Assembly (NCBI RefSeq): GCF_019024325.1
Contig: NZ_JAFNJS010000012.1
Location: forward strand, 1 to 64,000
DNA length: 64,000 bases
From: Falsiroseomonas tokyonensis
GTDB taxonomy: Bacteria > Pseudomonadota > Alphaproteobacteria > Acetobacterales > Acetobacteraceae
Direction of reading: 5' to 3'
The notes under the pieces are model-generated. The model did no database searches. It was not told where the DNA came from and saw nothing but the letters and a program-made list of their open reading frames with translations. This document shows positions 1-8,785 of the stretch, in pieces. Position 1 is the stretch's first letter; each line of letters begins with the position of its first letter. Made by a program: the position numbers and the translations under genes.

Positions 1-73
<73 letters not shown>

Positions 74-87
74 CCCAAACACAACAC

Positions 88-125
88 CCGAAAGCCCATC
101 GGCATATCTGCCGATGGGCTTTCGG
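88..125 (+). terminator. Strong hairpin terminator after the tRNA
   Basis: A perfect 17-base inverted repeat (left arm 88-104, right arm 109-125) with a 4-base TATC loop, followed by CGTTT. Its position 15 bases after the tRNA suggests it ends the tRNA transcript. There is no long T run, so it may depend on stem strength. Confidence 0.8.
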
Positions 126-668
126 CGTTTACGCCCGCCCCGGCCGAACATGACCTTGCCTGTCAGGAGATGCTGCGGCCGTCGCTGCTCGCACAACCGT
201 CGCCGGTCGGCGCAAGCCTCTATCCGCTCGACTTCCGCCCTTAAGGCGTCCGACCGGCTGACCTCGCTTCACGCTGCATTCTGACGTGCCAGGCGACGCC
301 CATGGCCGGGATCCTTGACCCGACGGCACCAAGCTGAACATCAGCCAAGTGCCGGCGGACCGCGGGCACGACCTCATCGGCAACCCGAAACCGGCGGATG
401 CCAGCCCGGATCGCCTGGTCCGCCGCGCCCACCGCATCCAGCTCCGCGGCGGCAGTCTGCGGCGGGAGCGAACCGACGCGACAACGCCAGGCCCTTGACC
501 TGAACCGCCGACCCGCTGGAGACAGCAACTTGCGCACCGGCGCGTACGGCCCATCCCTGTCCGTCGCGCCCGTTCACATCGCCCCGCTCAGCGCCAGGCC
601 AGAACCCAGCGAATTGCGTCGGAACAGCTCCGCTCCGGTACCGGACGGTCCCATGGGCCGCTTCGTGC
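126..668. other. Non-coding stretch holding only an IS21 remnant
   Basis: No open frame in this stretch has a family match, a good ribosome site and neighbours' codon use at the same time. The only recognisable content is a C-terminal piece of IstB at 328-498. The rest looks like decayed sequence between the tRNA and the universal stress protein gene, which ends here on the minus strand. Confidence 0.5.
328..498 (+). pseudogene. IS21-family IstB C-terminal remnant
   Basis: The frame reads TKLNISQVPADRGHDLIG, then DRLVRRAHRIQLRGGSLRR, before a stop. This follows the end of IS21 IstB ATPases (..QLPVxxWHDLIGDPTxADAILDRLVHNAHRIxLKGxSLR..). The AAA+ core with Walker motifs is missing, so only about 55 residues remain. 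It probably marks an old IS21 insertion next to the tRNA. Identification rests on motif memory, not on a search. Confidence 0.55.
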
Positions 669-1514
669 TCAGTGTGACATCAGCACCGGCAGGGTCATCT
701 GCTTCAGCACCGTCCGCGTGACGCCGCCCAGCACGAATTCGCGGAAGCGGGAGTGCCCATAGCCACCCATCACCAGCAGGTCGGCGCCGAGGTCTGCCGC
801 CTCGTTCAGTAGCACCTCACCCGCGGCCACATCGCTGCCCGGGGCCAAGCGCACGGTAACCTTCAGCCCGTGCCGAGCCAGATGCGCAGCGATGTCGGCG
901 CCCGGCTGCTCGCCATGGCCGTTCATACCCAGCTCCGGCGCGACCGTCAGTACGATCACCTCCCTCATCCCTGCGAAAAGCGGCAGAGCGTCGTGCACGG
1001 CGCGCGCCGCTTCGCGTCGCGCATTCCAAGCCACAAGCGCGCGGCGTCCGAGCCGGTGCGGTGCGCCTGAATGCGGCAGCAGCAGCACGGGCCGCCCGCT
1101 CTCGAATAGCGCCGCCTGAACGGCGGCGCTTCCTGCCGGGCTCGGGGAGTCAGGTTCGGCCTGCCCCATGACGACGAGGTCCGCGTAGCGTCCATGCAGC
1201 GCGAGCTGGGACGGCAGGCTGCCCGACACCTGACGCCACTCGCCAGACAGTTCGTCCCGGCGCAACCGCTCGCGGAAGGCAGCCTCGACAGGCCGCGCCG
1301 CCACGACCGCGTCGGCCTCCATCTGCGTGATCATCTCGGCCATGACAGCGCCGCCGCCAATCTCGGCCCCTGCGAAAACGGGCAGCAGGATGTCGATGAC
1401 GTGCAAGCCGACGAGATGTGCGGCGTGCCGCAGGGCCAGATCAGCTGCGAAGTCCAGCCGCGCAGCACTTGCGGGTGCTGCGTCGAGATGGACGAGGATG
1501 TCTTTGATGGCCAT
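669..1514 (-). CDS. Universal stress protein, two UspA domains
   Basis: 281 residues with two UspA domains in tandem (about 1-150 and 155-281). The first begins MAIKDILVHLD and the second carries the nucleotide-binding style segment GGYGHSRFREFVLGGVTRTVL followed by PVLMSH, the usual UspA C-terminus. Cytoplasmic ATP/AMP-binding stress proteins of this kind are typically induced in stationary phase or low oxygen. A GGAGAG ribosome site sits just before the ATG. It is transcribed away from the DUF2267 gene at 1690. A paralogue of identical length lies at 6829-7674, so this block looks partly duplicated. Confidence 0.93.
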   Translation of the reverse strand: MAIKDILVHLDAAPASAARLDFAADLALRHAAHLVGLHVIDILLPVFAGAEIGGGAVMAEMITQMEADAVVAARPVEAAFRERLRRDELSGEWRQVSGSLPSQLALHGRYADLVVMGQAEPDSPSPAGSAAVQAALFESGRPVLLLPHSGAPHRLGRRALVAWNARREAARAVHDALPLFAGMREVIVLTVAPELGMNGHGEQPGADIAAHLARHGLKVTVRLAPGSDVAAGEVLLNEAADLGADLLVMGGYGHSRFREFVLGGVTRTVLKQMTLPVLMSH

Positions 1515-1689
1515 CGCACTCTCCCGCTTCGAGCATCGCCACCTGCCACACTAATACGGTCGTGCTCTGAAATGGCCCGGTCACGAGAGAATGATGCAAA
1601 GCTTCCCACGCCGGTAGAACGAAACGCGTGTCGCCCAGCCTCAATGCGGGCGTAGCATCGCGTCGCACCCGCCGAAGCGGAGGAGCGCC

Positions 1690-2019
1690 ATGGCTGCCAC
1701 CAGCCTCGAGGTCTGGGACAGGACCATCCAGACCACCAACGTCTGGCTCGACGAGATCATGGAGAGGATCGGCCCCGCTCGGCAGGACGCTTTGCAGCCG
1801 CCCAGAGCCGTGCTGCGCAGATTGCGGGCCCGTCTGCCGGTCGAGCTCGCCGTGCATCTCGGCGCTCAGCTGCCGCTGCTCGTGGGTGGCACCTACGACG
1901 AGCAGTGGCACATCGGCGGCGAGCGCCTGCCAAGCCGAATGATGGAAGAGTGCCTCGAGAACGTGGCTCTGCGGCTTGGTCGGGCCCACCCGATCGGGCC
2001 CGACGCCATCACGGCCTGA
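1690..2019 (+). CDS. DUF2267 protein, C-terminally truncated copy
   Basis: 109 residues, clearly paralogous to the 145-residue gene at 6181: both have the pattern EVWDRTIQTTNVWLDEIM followed by LPVELAVHLGAQLPLLV. DUF2267 proteins are small, mostly helical, of unknown function, and often sit next to Usp, CBS and BON genes. This copy stops shortly after the conserved YDEQWHIGGE part and lacks the last third of the family (the FATLARHVDPGQ..VLSALP region). It may be a decaying duplicate or a short functional form. The CBS-BON gene follows 76 bases downstream on the same strand. Confidence 0.75.
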   Translation: MAATSLEVWDRTIQTTNVWLDEIMERIGPARQDALQPPRAVLRRLRARLPVELAVHLGAQLPLLVGGTYDEQWHIGGERLPSRMMEECLENVALRLGRAHPIGPDAITA

Positions 2020-2095
2020 TCTTGGACGGGCCCCCCGCCCCCTCGCACCGTCTAGCCCGTCCCACTTCAACCCCTCGCGCGATGGGAGTTGGCTT

Positions 2096-2797
2096 ATGAG
2101 GATCAAGGAGCTGATGACCCCCGATCCTGTCGTCGTACCACCCGACATGCGGGTGGAGGCGCTGGTGCGGCTGCTCGCCGACCGGCACCTGTCCGGCGTC
2201 TTCGTGGTGGATGCGGTGGGCGCGCCACTCGGCGTGGTCACCGAAGCCGATCTCGTGCGGCGCCTCGCGCCAGAGGATGAGGAAGGCCACAATTGGCTCG
2301 CCCGCCTCGTCGTGAACGCCGACCGTGCCGCCAGCGACTACGCGCGCGCCCATGGCCGGTGCGCGCGCGACGTGATGAGCCCGACACTCGTATCGGTGGA
2401 GGAGGACGCGCCGGCAGCCGAAGCCGCGCAGCTGATGCGCGAGCGGCGCATCCGGCGTGTCGCGGTGATGCGCGGGGGCCGCCTGGTCGGCGTGGTTTCG
2501 CGCGCCGACCTCCTGAAGGCCGTGGCAGCGAAGCCCGATCGCCTCGCCACCGAGACCGACGATGCACGGATTCACCGGGCCATTGTCACGGAGATGCGCC
2601 GCCAGCCTTGGGCCGACACGGAGTTGACGGCGGTGATGGTGACAGGCGGCGTGGTGTCATTTGAGGGGTACTGCCGTTCGGACGAGGCGCGCCGTGCCCT
2701 GCGCGTGCTGGCCGAGCGTGTCGAAGGCGTGCAGAGGGTGGAGGACCAACTCAAGGTCGGAGTGCCCCCGACCGGCGCCATGTTTCCGGGCATCTAG
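2096..2797 (+). CDS. CBS-CBS-BON domain protein
   Basis: 233 residues. Two CBS motifs (MRIKELMTPDPVVV at 1-60 and CARDVMSPTLVSV at about 88-145) form a Bateman module that usually senses adenine nucleotides; a BON domain follows at about 165-225 (TAVMVTGGVVSFEGYC..VEGVQRVEDQLKV). BON domains often bind membranes or other proteins. I chose the ATG at 2096, preceded by GGGAG, rather than an upstream in-frame ATG that would add a 40-residue low-complexity extension. CBS proteins of this kind accompany Usp and Hsp20 genes in hypoxia regulons. Confidence 0.92.
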   Translation: MRIKELMTPDPVVVPPDMRVEALVRLLADRHLSGVFVVDAVGAPLGVVTEADLVRRLAPEDEEGHNWLARLVVNADRAASDYARAHGRCARDVMSPTLVSVEEDAPAAEAAQLMRERRIRRVAVMRGGRLVGVVSRADLLKAVAAKPDRLATETDDARIHRAIVTEMRRQPWADTELTAVMVTGGVVSFEGYCRSDEARRALRVLAERVEGVQRVEDQLKVGVPPTGAMFPGI

Positions 2798-2800
2798 GGC

Positions 2801-2980
2801 ATGCCGGGCAGCATGGTCCCGCAGATGGGTGAGGGACACCGGAACGGCGACGGCCAGGACGCCGATCAACGCTCGCATTGGCAGCGCTGGGGCTGGCGTT
2901 CAGTCAGGTTCCACCTCGTCCTGTGGATCGCCGTGGCGGCGCTCCTGCTGCTGTGGCTCTGGCCCGATCGCGCCAGATGA
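2801..2980 (+). CDS. Small single-pass membrane protein
   Basis: 59 residues from the ATG at 2801, three bases after the CBS-BON stop, so probably translationally linked. The N-terminal half is polar (GEGHRNGDGQDADQRSHWQ); the C-terminal half is one hydrophobic helix (FHLVLWIAVAALLLLWLW) ending PDRAR. The arrangement suggests a cytoplasmic head and a C-terminal membrane anchor. I recognise no family. The position between the CBS-BON gene and the ferric-reductase-like gene hints at a small membrane partner, but function is unknown. Confidence 0.65.
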   Translation: MPGSMVPQMGEGHRNGDGQDADQRSHWQRWGWRSVRFHLVLWIAVAALLLLWLWPDRAR

Positions 2981-3115
2981 CCGGCCACGTGCAGAACCTC
3001 GGGACGGGAACTGTGACCGCCACGCTGCGAGGCATGCCTTTCGCGGAACATGATCGACCGCTGCGCCTCGGTGAGTGATGTCGTTCACCCTGGCTGCAGC
3101 CGCGGGAAGGGCACA

Positions 3116-4474
3116 ATGGCAGCGATGCATCCTGTCCTCAGGAAGATCAAGAGGCAGGCCGCCATAGGCCTGCTGGCAGTCGGCGTCATCCTCCCTCTCA
3201 TGTTGGGTTGGCTCCTCGTCGGCCCCATTCGGCCCTGGACCGACGAGATCGCCGGCGCAGCCGCGCTGATTGGCTTCGCGGCCCTGCTCTGGAGCTTCGT
3301 GCTTTCGGGCCGGTTTCGCGCCATAACGGACGTGGTCGGCATGGACCGCACCATGCGCTGGCACCAGGCCACCGGACTTGCGGTGTCGCTTCTTCTGCTA
3401 CTGGGCCATCCCTTCCTCTACACCCTGCCCGACGGGCCAGCGTTCATGCGCCCCGACGACCTGACGCACGCTCATGTGCTGGGCCTGGGCGGCGCATCCA
3501 TCGTGACCGGGGTACTCGCCTGGCTGCTGCTTGGGCTGCTTACGCTAACGGCAATCGGACGCGATCAGCTTCCCTTTCGCTATGAGGCCTGGCGAGCCGG
3601 CCATGGCGCGCTCGCCATCTCCGTCGTGCTGCTCGGGTTGCATCATGCGCTGTCGGCGGGGCGCTACAGCGCATCACCCGTGGTGGCAGGGACATGGCTC
3701 TTGCTGGCCGACATGGCGGCCGCAACCTTGCTCTGGGTCTGGCTGATCCGCCCGATCGGCCTTGCCCGACGGCCCTGGCGCATCGCAAGCCTTCGCCCCG
3801 CGGCGCTGCGGACCTGGGAGCTGGTGCTGGAGCCTGTGGGTCATGACGGCCTTCGGTTCCAGGCCGGGCAATTCGCCTGGCTGAAGCTCGACCGCGCCCC
3901 TTTCGCACGACGCGAGCACCCCTTCTCGATCGCATCGCCGCCATCCGAGGCCGGGCGCCTGCGCTTCCTGATCAAGGAGGCCGGCGACTTCACACGCAGC
4001 ATCGGCGCGCTGCCACCCGGTGCGCGCGCCTTCGTCGACGGTCCGCACGGCCATCTCGTGGTGGATGACCGCCCCGAGCCCGGGCTCGCCTTCCTTTGCG
4101 GCGGCGTGGGCGTCGCGCCAGCACTGGCGATCCTATGCGAGGAGGCGCGGCGACCGAACCCGCGCCCGATGCTGCTGGTCTATGGCAACCGGCTCGCCGG
4201 TCAGATCCTCGCACGTGAGGAGCTGGAAAGGCTATGTGCCGCCAGCCGGCTCGAGGTCGTGCATGTGATCGGCGAGCCCTCGCCGGACTGGATCGGTGAG
4301 ACCGGTCAGCTGGACACCGCGGTGATTGCGCGGCACTGCGAAGTGGCTGCCAGGGAGGGCTGGCTCTTCGTGCTCTGCGGCCCGCCTCCGATGCTGCGCG
4401 AGGCGCGCAGAACGCTGAGGGCGCTCGGTGTGTCGCGAAAGCGCATCCTCGAGGAGCGTTTCACCTATGGATAA
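3116..4474 (+). CDS. Ferric-reductase-like flavocytochrome
   Basis: 452 residues. The N-terminal half is a ferric-reductase-type membrane domain with about six helices and paired histidines (RWHQATG, LLGHPFLY, GHGALAISVVLLGLHHAL) that would hold haem. The C-terminal half is a ferredoxin-reductase fold: FAD motif REHPFSIAS, and NAD(P) motifs CGGVGVAPALA and CGPPPML. Such proteins pass electrons from NAD(P)H across the membrane to iron, oxygen or another acceptor. Start chosen at 3116 after GGGAAGG. The next gene remnant begins in the stop codon (TAATG). Confidence 0.88.
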   Translation: MAAMHPVLRKIKRQAAIGLLAVGVILPLMLGWLLVGPIRPWTDEIAGAAALIGFAALLWSFVLSGRFRAITDVVGMDRTMRWHQATGLAVSLLLLLGHPFLYTLPDGPAFMRPDDLTHAHVLGLGGASIVTGVLAWLLLGLLTLTAIGRDQLPFRYEAWRAGHGALAISVVLLGLHHALSAGRYSASPVVAGTWLLLADMAAATLLWVWLIRPIGLARRPWRIASLRPAALRTWELVLEPVGHDGLRFQAGQFAWLKLDRAPFARREHPFSIASPPSEAGRLRFLIKEAGDFTRSIGALPPGARAFVDGPHGHLVVDDRPEPGLAFLCGGVGVAPALAILCEEARRPNPRPMLLVYGNRLAGQILAREELERLCAASRLEVVHVIGEPSPDWIGETGQLDTAVIARHCEVAAREGWLFVLCGPPPMLREARRTLRALGVSRKRILEERFTYG

Positions 4475-4837
4475 TGCGTGCGGATCGCGTTCTGAAAGCC
4501 ATTGAATCGTGGTGCGAAACTGGATGGCACGGCGTCCGTGTTATCCGGTGGCCCTGTACCGAAGAGAGCGACCGGGGCCCCCTACCGATCGAGCCGCGCA
4601 CGGATCCGCACCAAGAGGCCAAACGTGCCTTCGCTGGCCAATTGGCGGAGGGCCTGGCGAAGGCGGCGACAGAGGGCAGCTCCGGGCGCCTCATTCTGGT
4701 CGCGCCCGCGTCCTTCCCCGGTGAGCTGCGCGCAGCCCTGCTCGACCGCGCGCGAGGTGGGGAGCCGTGACAAGGACCTCACGCGCATCCTGCTGGCCAA
4801 GATGGTGGAACATCTCGAACTCATCCGGACCGAGTGA
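4474..4837 (+). pseudogene. Broken host-attachment (baeRF-like) gene
   Basis: Compare the intact gene at 38670: the segment IEPRTDPHRAAKVDFAARLG matches IEPRTDPHQEAKRAFAGQLA here, LLLVAPPTFLGNLRASL matches LILVAPASFPGELRAAL, then the reading shifts frame and DKDLTRILLAKMVEHLELI matches the end of the intact copy (DKDLTQLPLAELAERL). The N-terminal third (VANAGRARLFER) is lost and one frameshift lies near 4750. Family members resemble eRF1-like domains and were named as needed for host attachment in Agrobacterium-type bacteria; the actual role is unclear. Confidence 0.8.
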
Positions 4838-4918
4838 GCTGAAGGTGCATCGCCGCGGCCGAGCCCGGCGCTGCCGGAGGAGGAGGAACGTGCCGGGCGC
4901 GCCGACAGCCGTGGCGAC

Positions 4919-6037
4919 TCATCGGGCGAGCGCCTGCTCCAGCGGCGATGCGGCCTGCCCGAGACTTGCCGCCACGGCGGGATGAACGATGCGACCGGCA
5001 TGCACGTTGATGCCATGCGCGAGGTGAGGGTCCTCCACCGCTGCGCGGCGCCACCCCCTGTTGGCGAGCGAAAGGACAAAGGGGAGCGTCGCGTTGTTGA
5101 GCGCGACCGCCGCGGTGCGGGCCACGGCACCCGGCATGTTCGTGACACAGTAATGTACCACGCCCTCCTCCAGGTAGGTGGGATCCGCGTGCGTCGTGGG
5201 GCGCGATGTCTCCAAGCAGCCGCCCTGATCGATGGCGACGTCAACCACCACGCTGCCGGGGCGCATGCGGCGCAGCATGTCGCGCGTGACGAGGCGCGGC
5301 GCCGCGCCGCCAGGCACCAGCACCGCGCCGATCACGAGGTCCGCCTCCAGCACCGCGCGCTCGATCGAGGCGCGCGTGGCGAACAGCGTCTCCACCATGC
5401 CTTTGAACTCCACGTCGAGCGCGAGCAGCGCCGGCGCCGCCCGGTCGAGGACGGTGACGCGCGCGCGCATGCCGTGCGCGATGCGCGCCGCGTTGGCGCC
5501 GACCACCCCGCCGCCGAGGATGACGACCTGCGCGCCCGGCACGCCGGGCACGCCGCTGAGCAGAATGCCGGCGCCGCCCATCTCCTTCTCCAGGCAGCGG
5601 GCGCCCACCTGGATGGCCATGCGGCCAGCCACTTCGCTCATCGGCGCGAGCAGGGGCAGGCCGCCGCGCGCATCCGTCACGGTCTCGTAGGCGATGGCGG
5701 TGGCGCCGCTCGCCATCAACGCCCTGGCCAGGGCCGGATCGGGCGCGAGGTGAAGGTAGGTGAACAGCAATTGGCCTGGGCGGAGCCGGGCCAGTTCGGG
5801 GGGCTGCGGCTCCTTCACCTTCACGACGAGGTCGGCGATGGCGAAAATCTCGGCCGCGTCCGCGGTGATGTCTGCCCCTGCGGCGCGGTAGGCATCGTCG
5901 CCGAAGCCGATGCTGGCACCCGCGCCCGCCTCGACGAGCACGCCGTGGCCGTGCGCCACAAGCTCGCGCACCGCGCCAGGCACCAGGCCCACGCGATACT
6001 CATGCACCTTCACCTCACGCGGAACACCGATGCGCAT
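4919..6037 (-). CDS. ald: Alanine dehydrogenase
   Basis: 372 residues, the normal family length. It converts L-alanine and NAD+ to pyruvate, ammonia and NADH, or runs in reverse to re-oxidise NADH when respiration fails. Seen: N-terminus [36 protein letters not shown], the substrate region [10 protein letters not shown], the Rossmann motif [15 protein letters not shown] and the C-terminal half with [20 protein letters not shown]. Start at 6037 follows AGGAAGG; a longer upstream frame lacks family support. A FixK-type box lies 66 bases upstream (6097-6110), shared with the divergent DUF2267 gene. Ald is a hypoxia-induced enzyme in mycobacteria. Confidence 0.96.
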   Translation of the reverse strand: MRIGVPREVKVHEYRVGLVPGAVRELVAHGHGVLVEAGAGASIGFGDDAYRAAGADITADAAEIFAIADLVVKVKEPQPPELARLRPGQLLFTYLHLAPDPALARALMASGATAIAYETVTDARGGLPLLAPMSEVAGRMAIQVGARCLEKEMGGAGILLSGVPGVPGAQVVILGGGVVGANAARIAHGMRARVTVLDRAAPALLALDVEFKGMVETLFATRASIERAVLEADLVIGAVLVPGGAAPRLVTRDMLRRMRPGSVVVDVAIDQGGCLETSRPTTHADPTYLEEGVVHYCVTNMPGAVARTAAVALNNATLPFVLSLANRGWRRAAVEDPHLAHGINVHAGRIVHPAVAASLGQAASPLEQALAR

Positions 6038-6096
6038 CGTCGCCGCCTTCCTGCGAAGAACCGGCGGCAGCAAAGCATGTGCAAAGCGACCCCAGC

Positions 6097-6110
6097 TTGA
6101 TCCAGCGCAA
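6097..6110. promoter_or_regulatory. FixK/FNR-type box between ald and DUF2267
   Basis: TTGA-TCCAGC-GCAA, fitting the FixK2 consensus TTG(A/C)-N6-(T/G)CAA. The centre is about 66 bases from the ald start and 77 bases from the DUF2267 start, so one site could activate both divergent genes from about -41. Confidence 0.6.
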
Positions 6111-6180
6111 GGACCGACCGCGCCCGGTCGGTCCAAGCTTCGGAAACAGCGCATGGCGCGCTGATGCGGGGAGACCAGCC

Positions 6181-6618
6181 ATGGCCACCACCGGCCTCCA
6201 GGTCTGGGACAAGACCGTTCAGACCACCAATATCTGGCTTGATGAGATCATGGACGCGATCGGCCCGGACCGGCAATTCGCCTGGCACGTGCTGGGCGCC
6301 GTGCTGCGAACGCTGCGCGATCGCCTGCCGATCGAAATCGCCGTGCATCTCGGGGCGCAGTTGCCGCTTCTGGTGCGTGGTGCCTACTACGAGCAGTGGC
6401 ACGTCGGCGGCGAGCATCCGACGGGGCGCGGCATGGAGGAGTTCCTCGGCAGGGTCGCCGCCAGTCTTGGCGACACGCGTTCGGTCGCCCCGGCAGAGGC
6501 GACGGCGGCGGTGTTCGCGACGCTGGCGCGCCATGTCGATCCGGGGCAAGTGGCCAAGGTGCTCTCCGCCCTTCCAGAGGGCATCCGTCGCCCGTTGCGC
6601 GACGCCACGGCCCTCTGA
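6181..6618 (+). CDS. DUF2267 family protein
   Basis: 145 residues, full family length. Starts MATTGLQVWDKTVQTTNIWL, has the conserved AVHLGAQLPLLVRGAYYEQW and the C-terminal segment VFATLARHVDPGQVAKVLSALPEG that the copy at 1690 lacks. Helical, cytoplasmic, function unknown. GGGAGA precedes the ATG. It is divergent from ald across a region with a FixK-type box and is followed by a universal stress protein gene 210 bases later, repeating in altered order the Usp/DUF2267 pairing at 669-2019. Confidence 0.88.
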   Translation: MATTGLQVWDKTVQTTNIWLDEIMDAIGPDRQFAWHVLGAVLRTLRDRLPIEIAVHLGAQLPLLVRGAYYEQWHVGGEHPTGRGMEEFLGRVAASLGDTRSVAPAEATAAVFATLARHVDPGQVAKVLSALPEGIRRPLRDATAL

Positions 6619-6828
6619 TGAAGTCGATCGATCGGCGCCCTGCGACGAACGGAACGCGGCCATGCAGGGTGCCAGCCTGTCGCGACGACCGGCACCGGAT
6701 CGTGATGCCGCAGGGGGCCATGAGCCGTGTCTTGCGGTCCGACGCGGCGCTCAAGGCCGAGGCGCAGCAGTGGCTTCCCGCGCCCGTGGGTGCCGAAGCG
6801 CGCGCAGGTTTGGCGAACGGGGGTAGCC

Positions 6829-7674
6829 ATGCATATCACTGACATCCTCGTGCACCTCGACGCGACGGCGCAAGGACGACAACGGTTGCGGCTTGCTGCC
6901 GATCTCGCGCGGCGTCACCAAGCGCATCTGACCGGTCTGCACGTCTACGACATACTGATGCCGCTTGTCGTCGGCGATGCCGGCGGCAGCGCTGCATTGC
7001 TTGGTGAAATCATGGAACGCATGCGCCAGGACGCGCTGGCAGCGGCAACCGAGGTCGAGGCGGCGTTCCGCGAAAGGCTGCGGCAGGACGCATTGGCGGG
7101 CGAGTGGCGACTCGTCGAGGGCGCCGCGCCCGAGCAGGTCGCGCTGCACGGGCGCTACGCCGATCTGCTGGTGGTGGGCCAGGAGGATGGCGAGGGCGCG
7201 GCGACCAATGACGGCGCGGTCATCGCGGCCGCGCTCTTTTCCTCTGGCCGTCCGGTGCTGATCATGCCGCATTCGGGTCGTTTCGACACCATCGGGCGGC
7301 GGGTGCTGATCGGTTGGAATGCCGGCCGGGAGGCTGCGCGCGCCGTGCACGACGCGCTGCCGCTGATGGCCGGGGCCGAGAGCGTGACGGTGCTGGCCGT
7401 GAATCCGCGCACCGGCATCGGCAGGCATGGCGAGGAGCCGGGCGCGGACATTGCGCGGCACCTCGCGCGCCATGGGCTTCCGGTCACGGTGGAGCGCTGC
7501 GATGCGGCGGAGATCGGCGTCGGCGACATCCTGCTCAACCGCGCGGCCGACCTCGGCACAGACCTGATCGTGGTCGGCGCCTATGGCCATGCGCGCATCC
7601 GCGAGTTGGTGCTGGGCGGCGTGACGCGCACGCTGCTGCGCCAGATGACTGTGCCGGTCCTGATGTCCCATTGA
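6829..7674 (+). CDS. Universal stress protein, two UspA domains
   Basis: 281 residues, same length and design as the protein encoded at 669-1514: first domain from MHITDILVHLD, second ending GAYGHARIRELVLGGVTRTLL and PVLMSH. The two share long stretches such as EAAFRERLRQD and GREAARAVHDALPL, so they are paralogues. I placed the start at 6829, where the family begins, rather than at an in-frame ATG 102 bases upstream. The phosphoribosyltransferase gene follows after 34 bases, suggesting co-transcription. Confidence 0.93.
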   Translation: MHITDILVHLDATAQGRQRLRLAADLARRHQAHLTGLHVYDILMPLVVGDAGGSAALLGEIMERMRQDALAAATEVEAAFRERLRQDALAGEWRLVEGAAPEQVALHGRYADLLVVGQEDGEGAATNDGAVIAAALFSSGRPVLIMPHSGRFDTIGRRVLIGWNAGREAARAVHDALPLMAGAESVTVLAVNPRTGIGRHGEEPGADIARHLARHGLPVTVERCDAAEIGVGDILLNRAADLGTDLIVVGAYGHARIRELVLGGVTRTLLRQMTVPVLMSH

Positions 7675-7708
7675 GTCCGCCCCGCTCGACCTGTCCCGGA
7701 AGCAACCC

Positions 7709-8413
7709 GTGTTCCGCAGAGAGCCCCCCCTCTTCGCCAACCGCACCGAGGCCGGCCGTTTGCTTGCACGGCCCGTGCAGGCGCTCGGGCTCCGCGATCC
7801 GGTCGTCTATGCGCTGCCGCGCGGCGGCGTGCCGGTGGCCGTCGAGGTCGCGGCCGCACTCGGCGCTCCGCTGGACCTTGTGCTGGTGCGCAAGCTCGGC
7901 GCGCCGGGCCAGCCGGAACTGGCGATCGGCGCCGTGGCGGAGGGGGTAGGGACCGAGCCGGTGCTGAACGCCGAAATCGTCGCGGCGACCGGCGCGAGCG
8001 AGGCCTACATCGCCGCGGCCCGCGATCGCGAGATGGCCGAGATCGCGCGGCGGCGCGCACGCTACATGTCCGGACGCGCGGCGGTCGATCCGAAGGGGCG
8101 CACGGCGGTGGTGATCGATGACGGGCTGGCCACCGGCGCCACCGCCCGTGCCGCGCTGCATGCGCTTCGCCGGCGCGGCGCCGCGCGGATCGTGCTCGCC
8201 GTGCCGGTGGCCGCGGCCGAAGCGCTGGCTGCGATGCAGGGTGAAGCGGATGAGATGGTGTGCCTGGTGAAGACCAAGCTGTTCTCGGGCATCGGGGCCT
8301 TCTACCGTGACTTCCACCAACTGAGCGACGCGGAGGTCATCGCCGCGCTGGCCAGTCCAGAGCCCCCGGCCCAGGGCCGGCGCGTGCCCCGGCCCGGCGG
8401 CCGTACCGGGTGA
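7709..8413 (+). CDS. Phosphoribosyltransferase family protein
   Basis: 234 residues starting at GTG after GGAAG. Type I PRTase fold: the PRPP loop is TAVVIDDGLATGATARAAL, and an N-terminal motif VVYALPRGGVPVAVEVA and VLVRKLGAPGQPELAIGAVAEG mark the subfamily found beside stress genes and fused or linked to dienelactone hydrolase or erythromycin-esterase domains (for example Rv0571c in the DosR regulon). No base-binding partner domain is present, so the nucleobase substrate cannot be named. Confidence 0.88.
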   Translation: MFRREPPLFANRTEAGRLLARPVQALGLRDPVVYALPRGGVPVAVEVAAALGAPLDLVLVRKLGAPGQPELAIGAVAEGVGTEPVLNAEIVAATGASEAYIAAARDREMAEIARRRARYMSGRAAVDPKGRTAVVIDDGLATGATARAALHALRRRGAARIVLAVPVAAAEALAAMQGEADEMVCLVKTKLFSGIGAFYRDFHQLSDAEVIAALASPEPPAQGRRVPRPGGRTG

Positions 8414-8785
8414 AGCGGGGCGCGCTATTTGGTGCAGGAGCCGACGACGCCGCGCGCCGCTCGGGCGGGCGGTTCCCAAGCCGCGTCAACCTGCGAGCAT
8501 GTGTCGGAACGGGAGGTGGGAAAGGTCTGCTCTCAGGTGATCCTCGCCGACATCCGAAATACTGAATTGCGCGAGACGGCTGAACCGACTTGGCGCTCGC
8601 CGCGAGCAGCAACCGCGCTTGCGTTGAGGCCGCTAGCCGGCGACGCGGCGCGATCAGCGTTCCGTGATGCCGCGGCGGCTACATGCTTGACCTGCGTCAA
8701 CGCGGATGTGGCCACTCCGCGATTACGCTTCGGGCAGGCCGCCTCACGGGCATGTCTTGGACGCTAGCCAGAGGAGATCTGCGTC
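8414..8785. other. Intergenic region with hsp20 control site
   Basis: 372 bases with no supported gene; a 112-residue frame on the plus strand has no domain features. The only signal is the FixK-type palindrome at 8687-8700. AGAGGAG just before 8786 is the ribosome site of hsp20. Confidence 0.5.
8687..8700. promoter_or_regulatory. Perfect FixK/FNR palindrome before hsp20-groEL
   Basis: TTGA-CCTGCG-TCAA, an exact match to TTGA-N6-TCAA with matching fifth bases (TTGAC/GTCAA). Its centre is 92 bases before the hsp20 ATG. If used as a class II activator site (centre near -41), transcription would start near 8735 and leave a leader of about 50 bases. Confidence 0.65.

Noticed and set aside
241-537. 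Minus-strand frame of 98 codons near the tRNA
   Set aside because: It is the antisense of the IstB remnant at 328-498 and carries no domain of its own.
6618-6842. A 74-codon frame that starts in the DUF2267 stop codon and runs into the Usp gene
   Set aside because: No ribosome site of its own, no family, overlaps the true Usp start; codon use looks like a shadow.
8429-8767. A 112-codon frame upstream of hsp20
   Set aside because: It covers the FixK-type box and promoter region, has no domain and an alanine/arginine bias typical of non-coding high-GC DNA.
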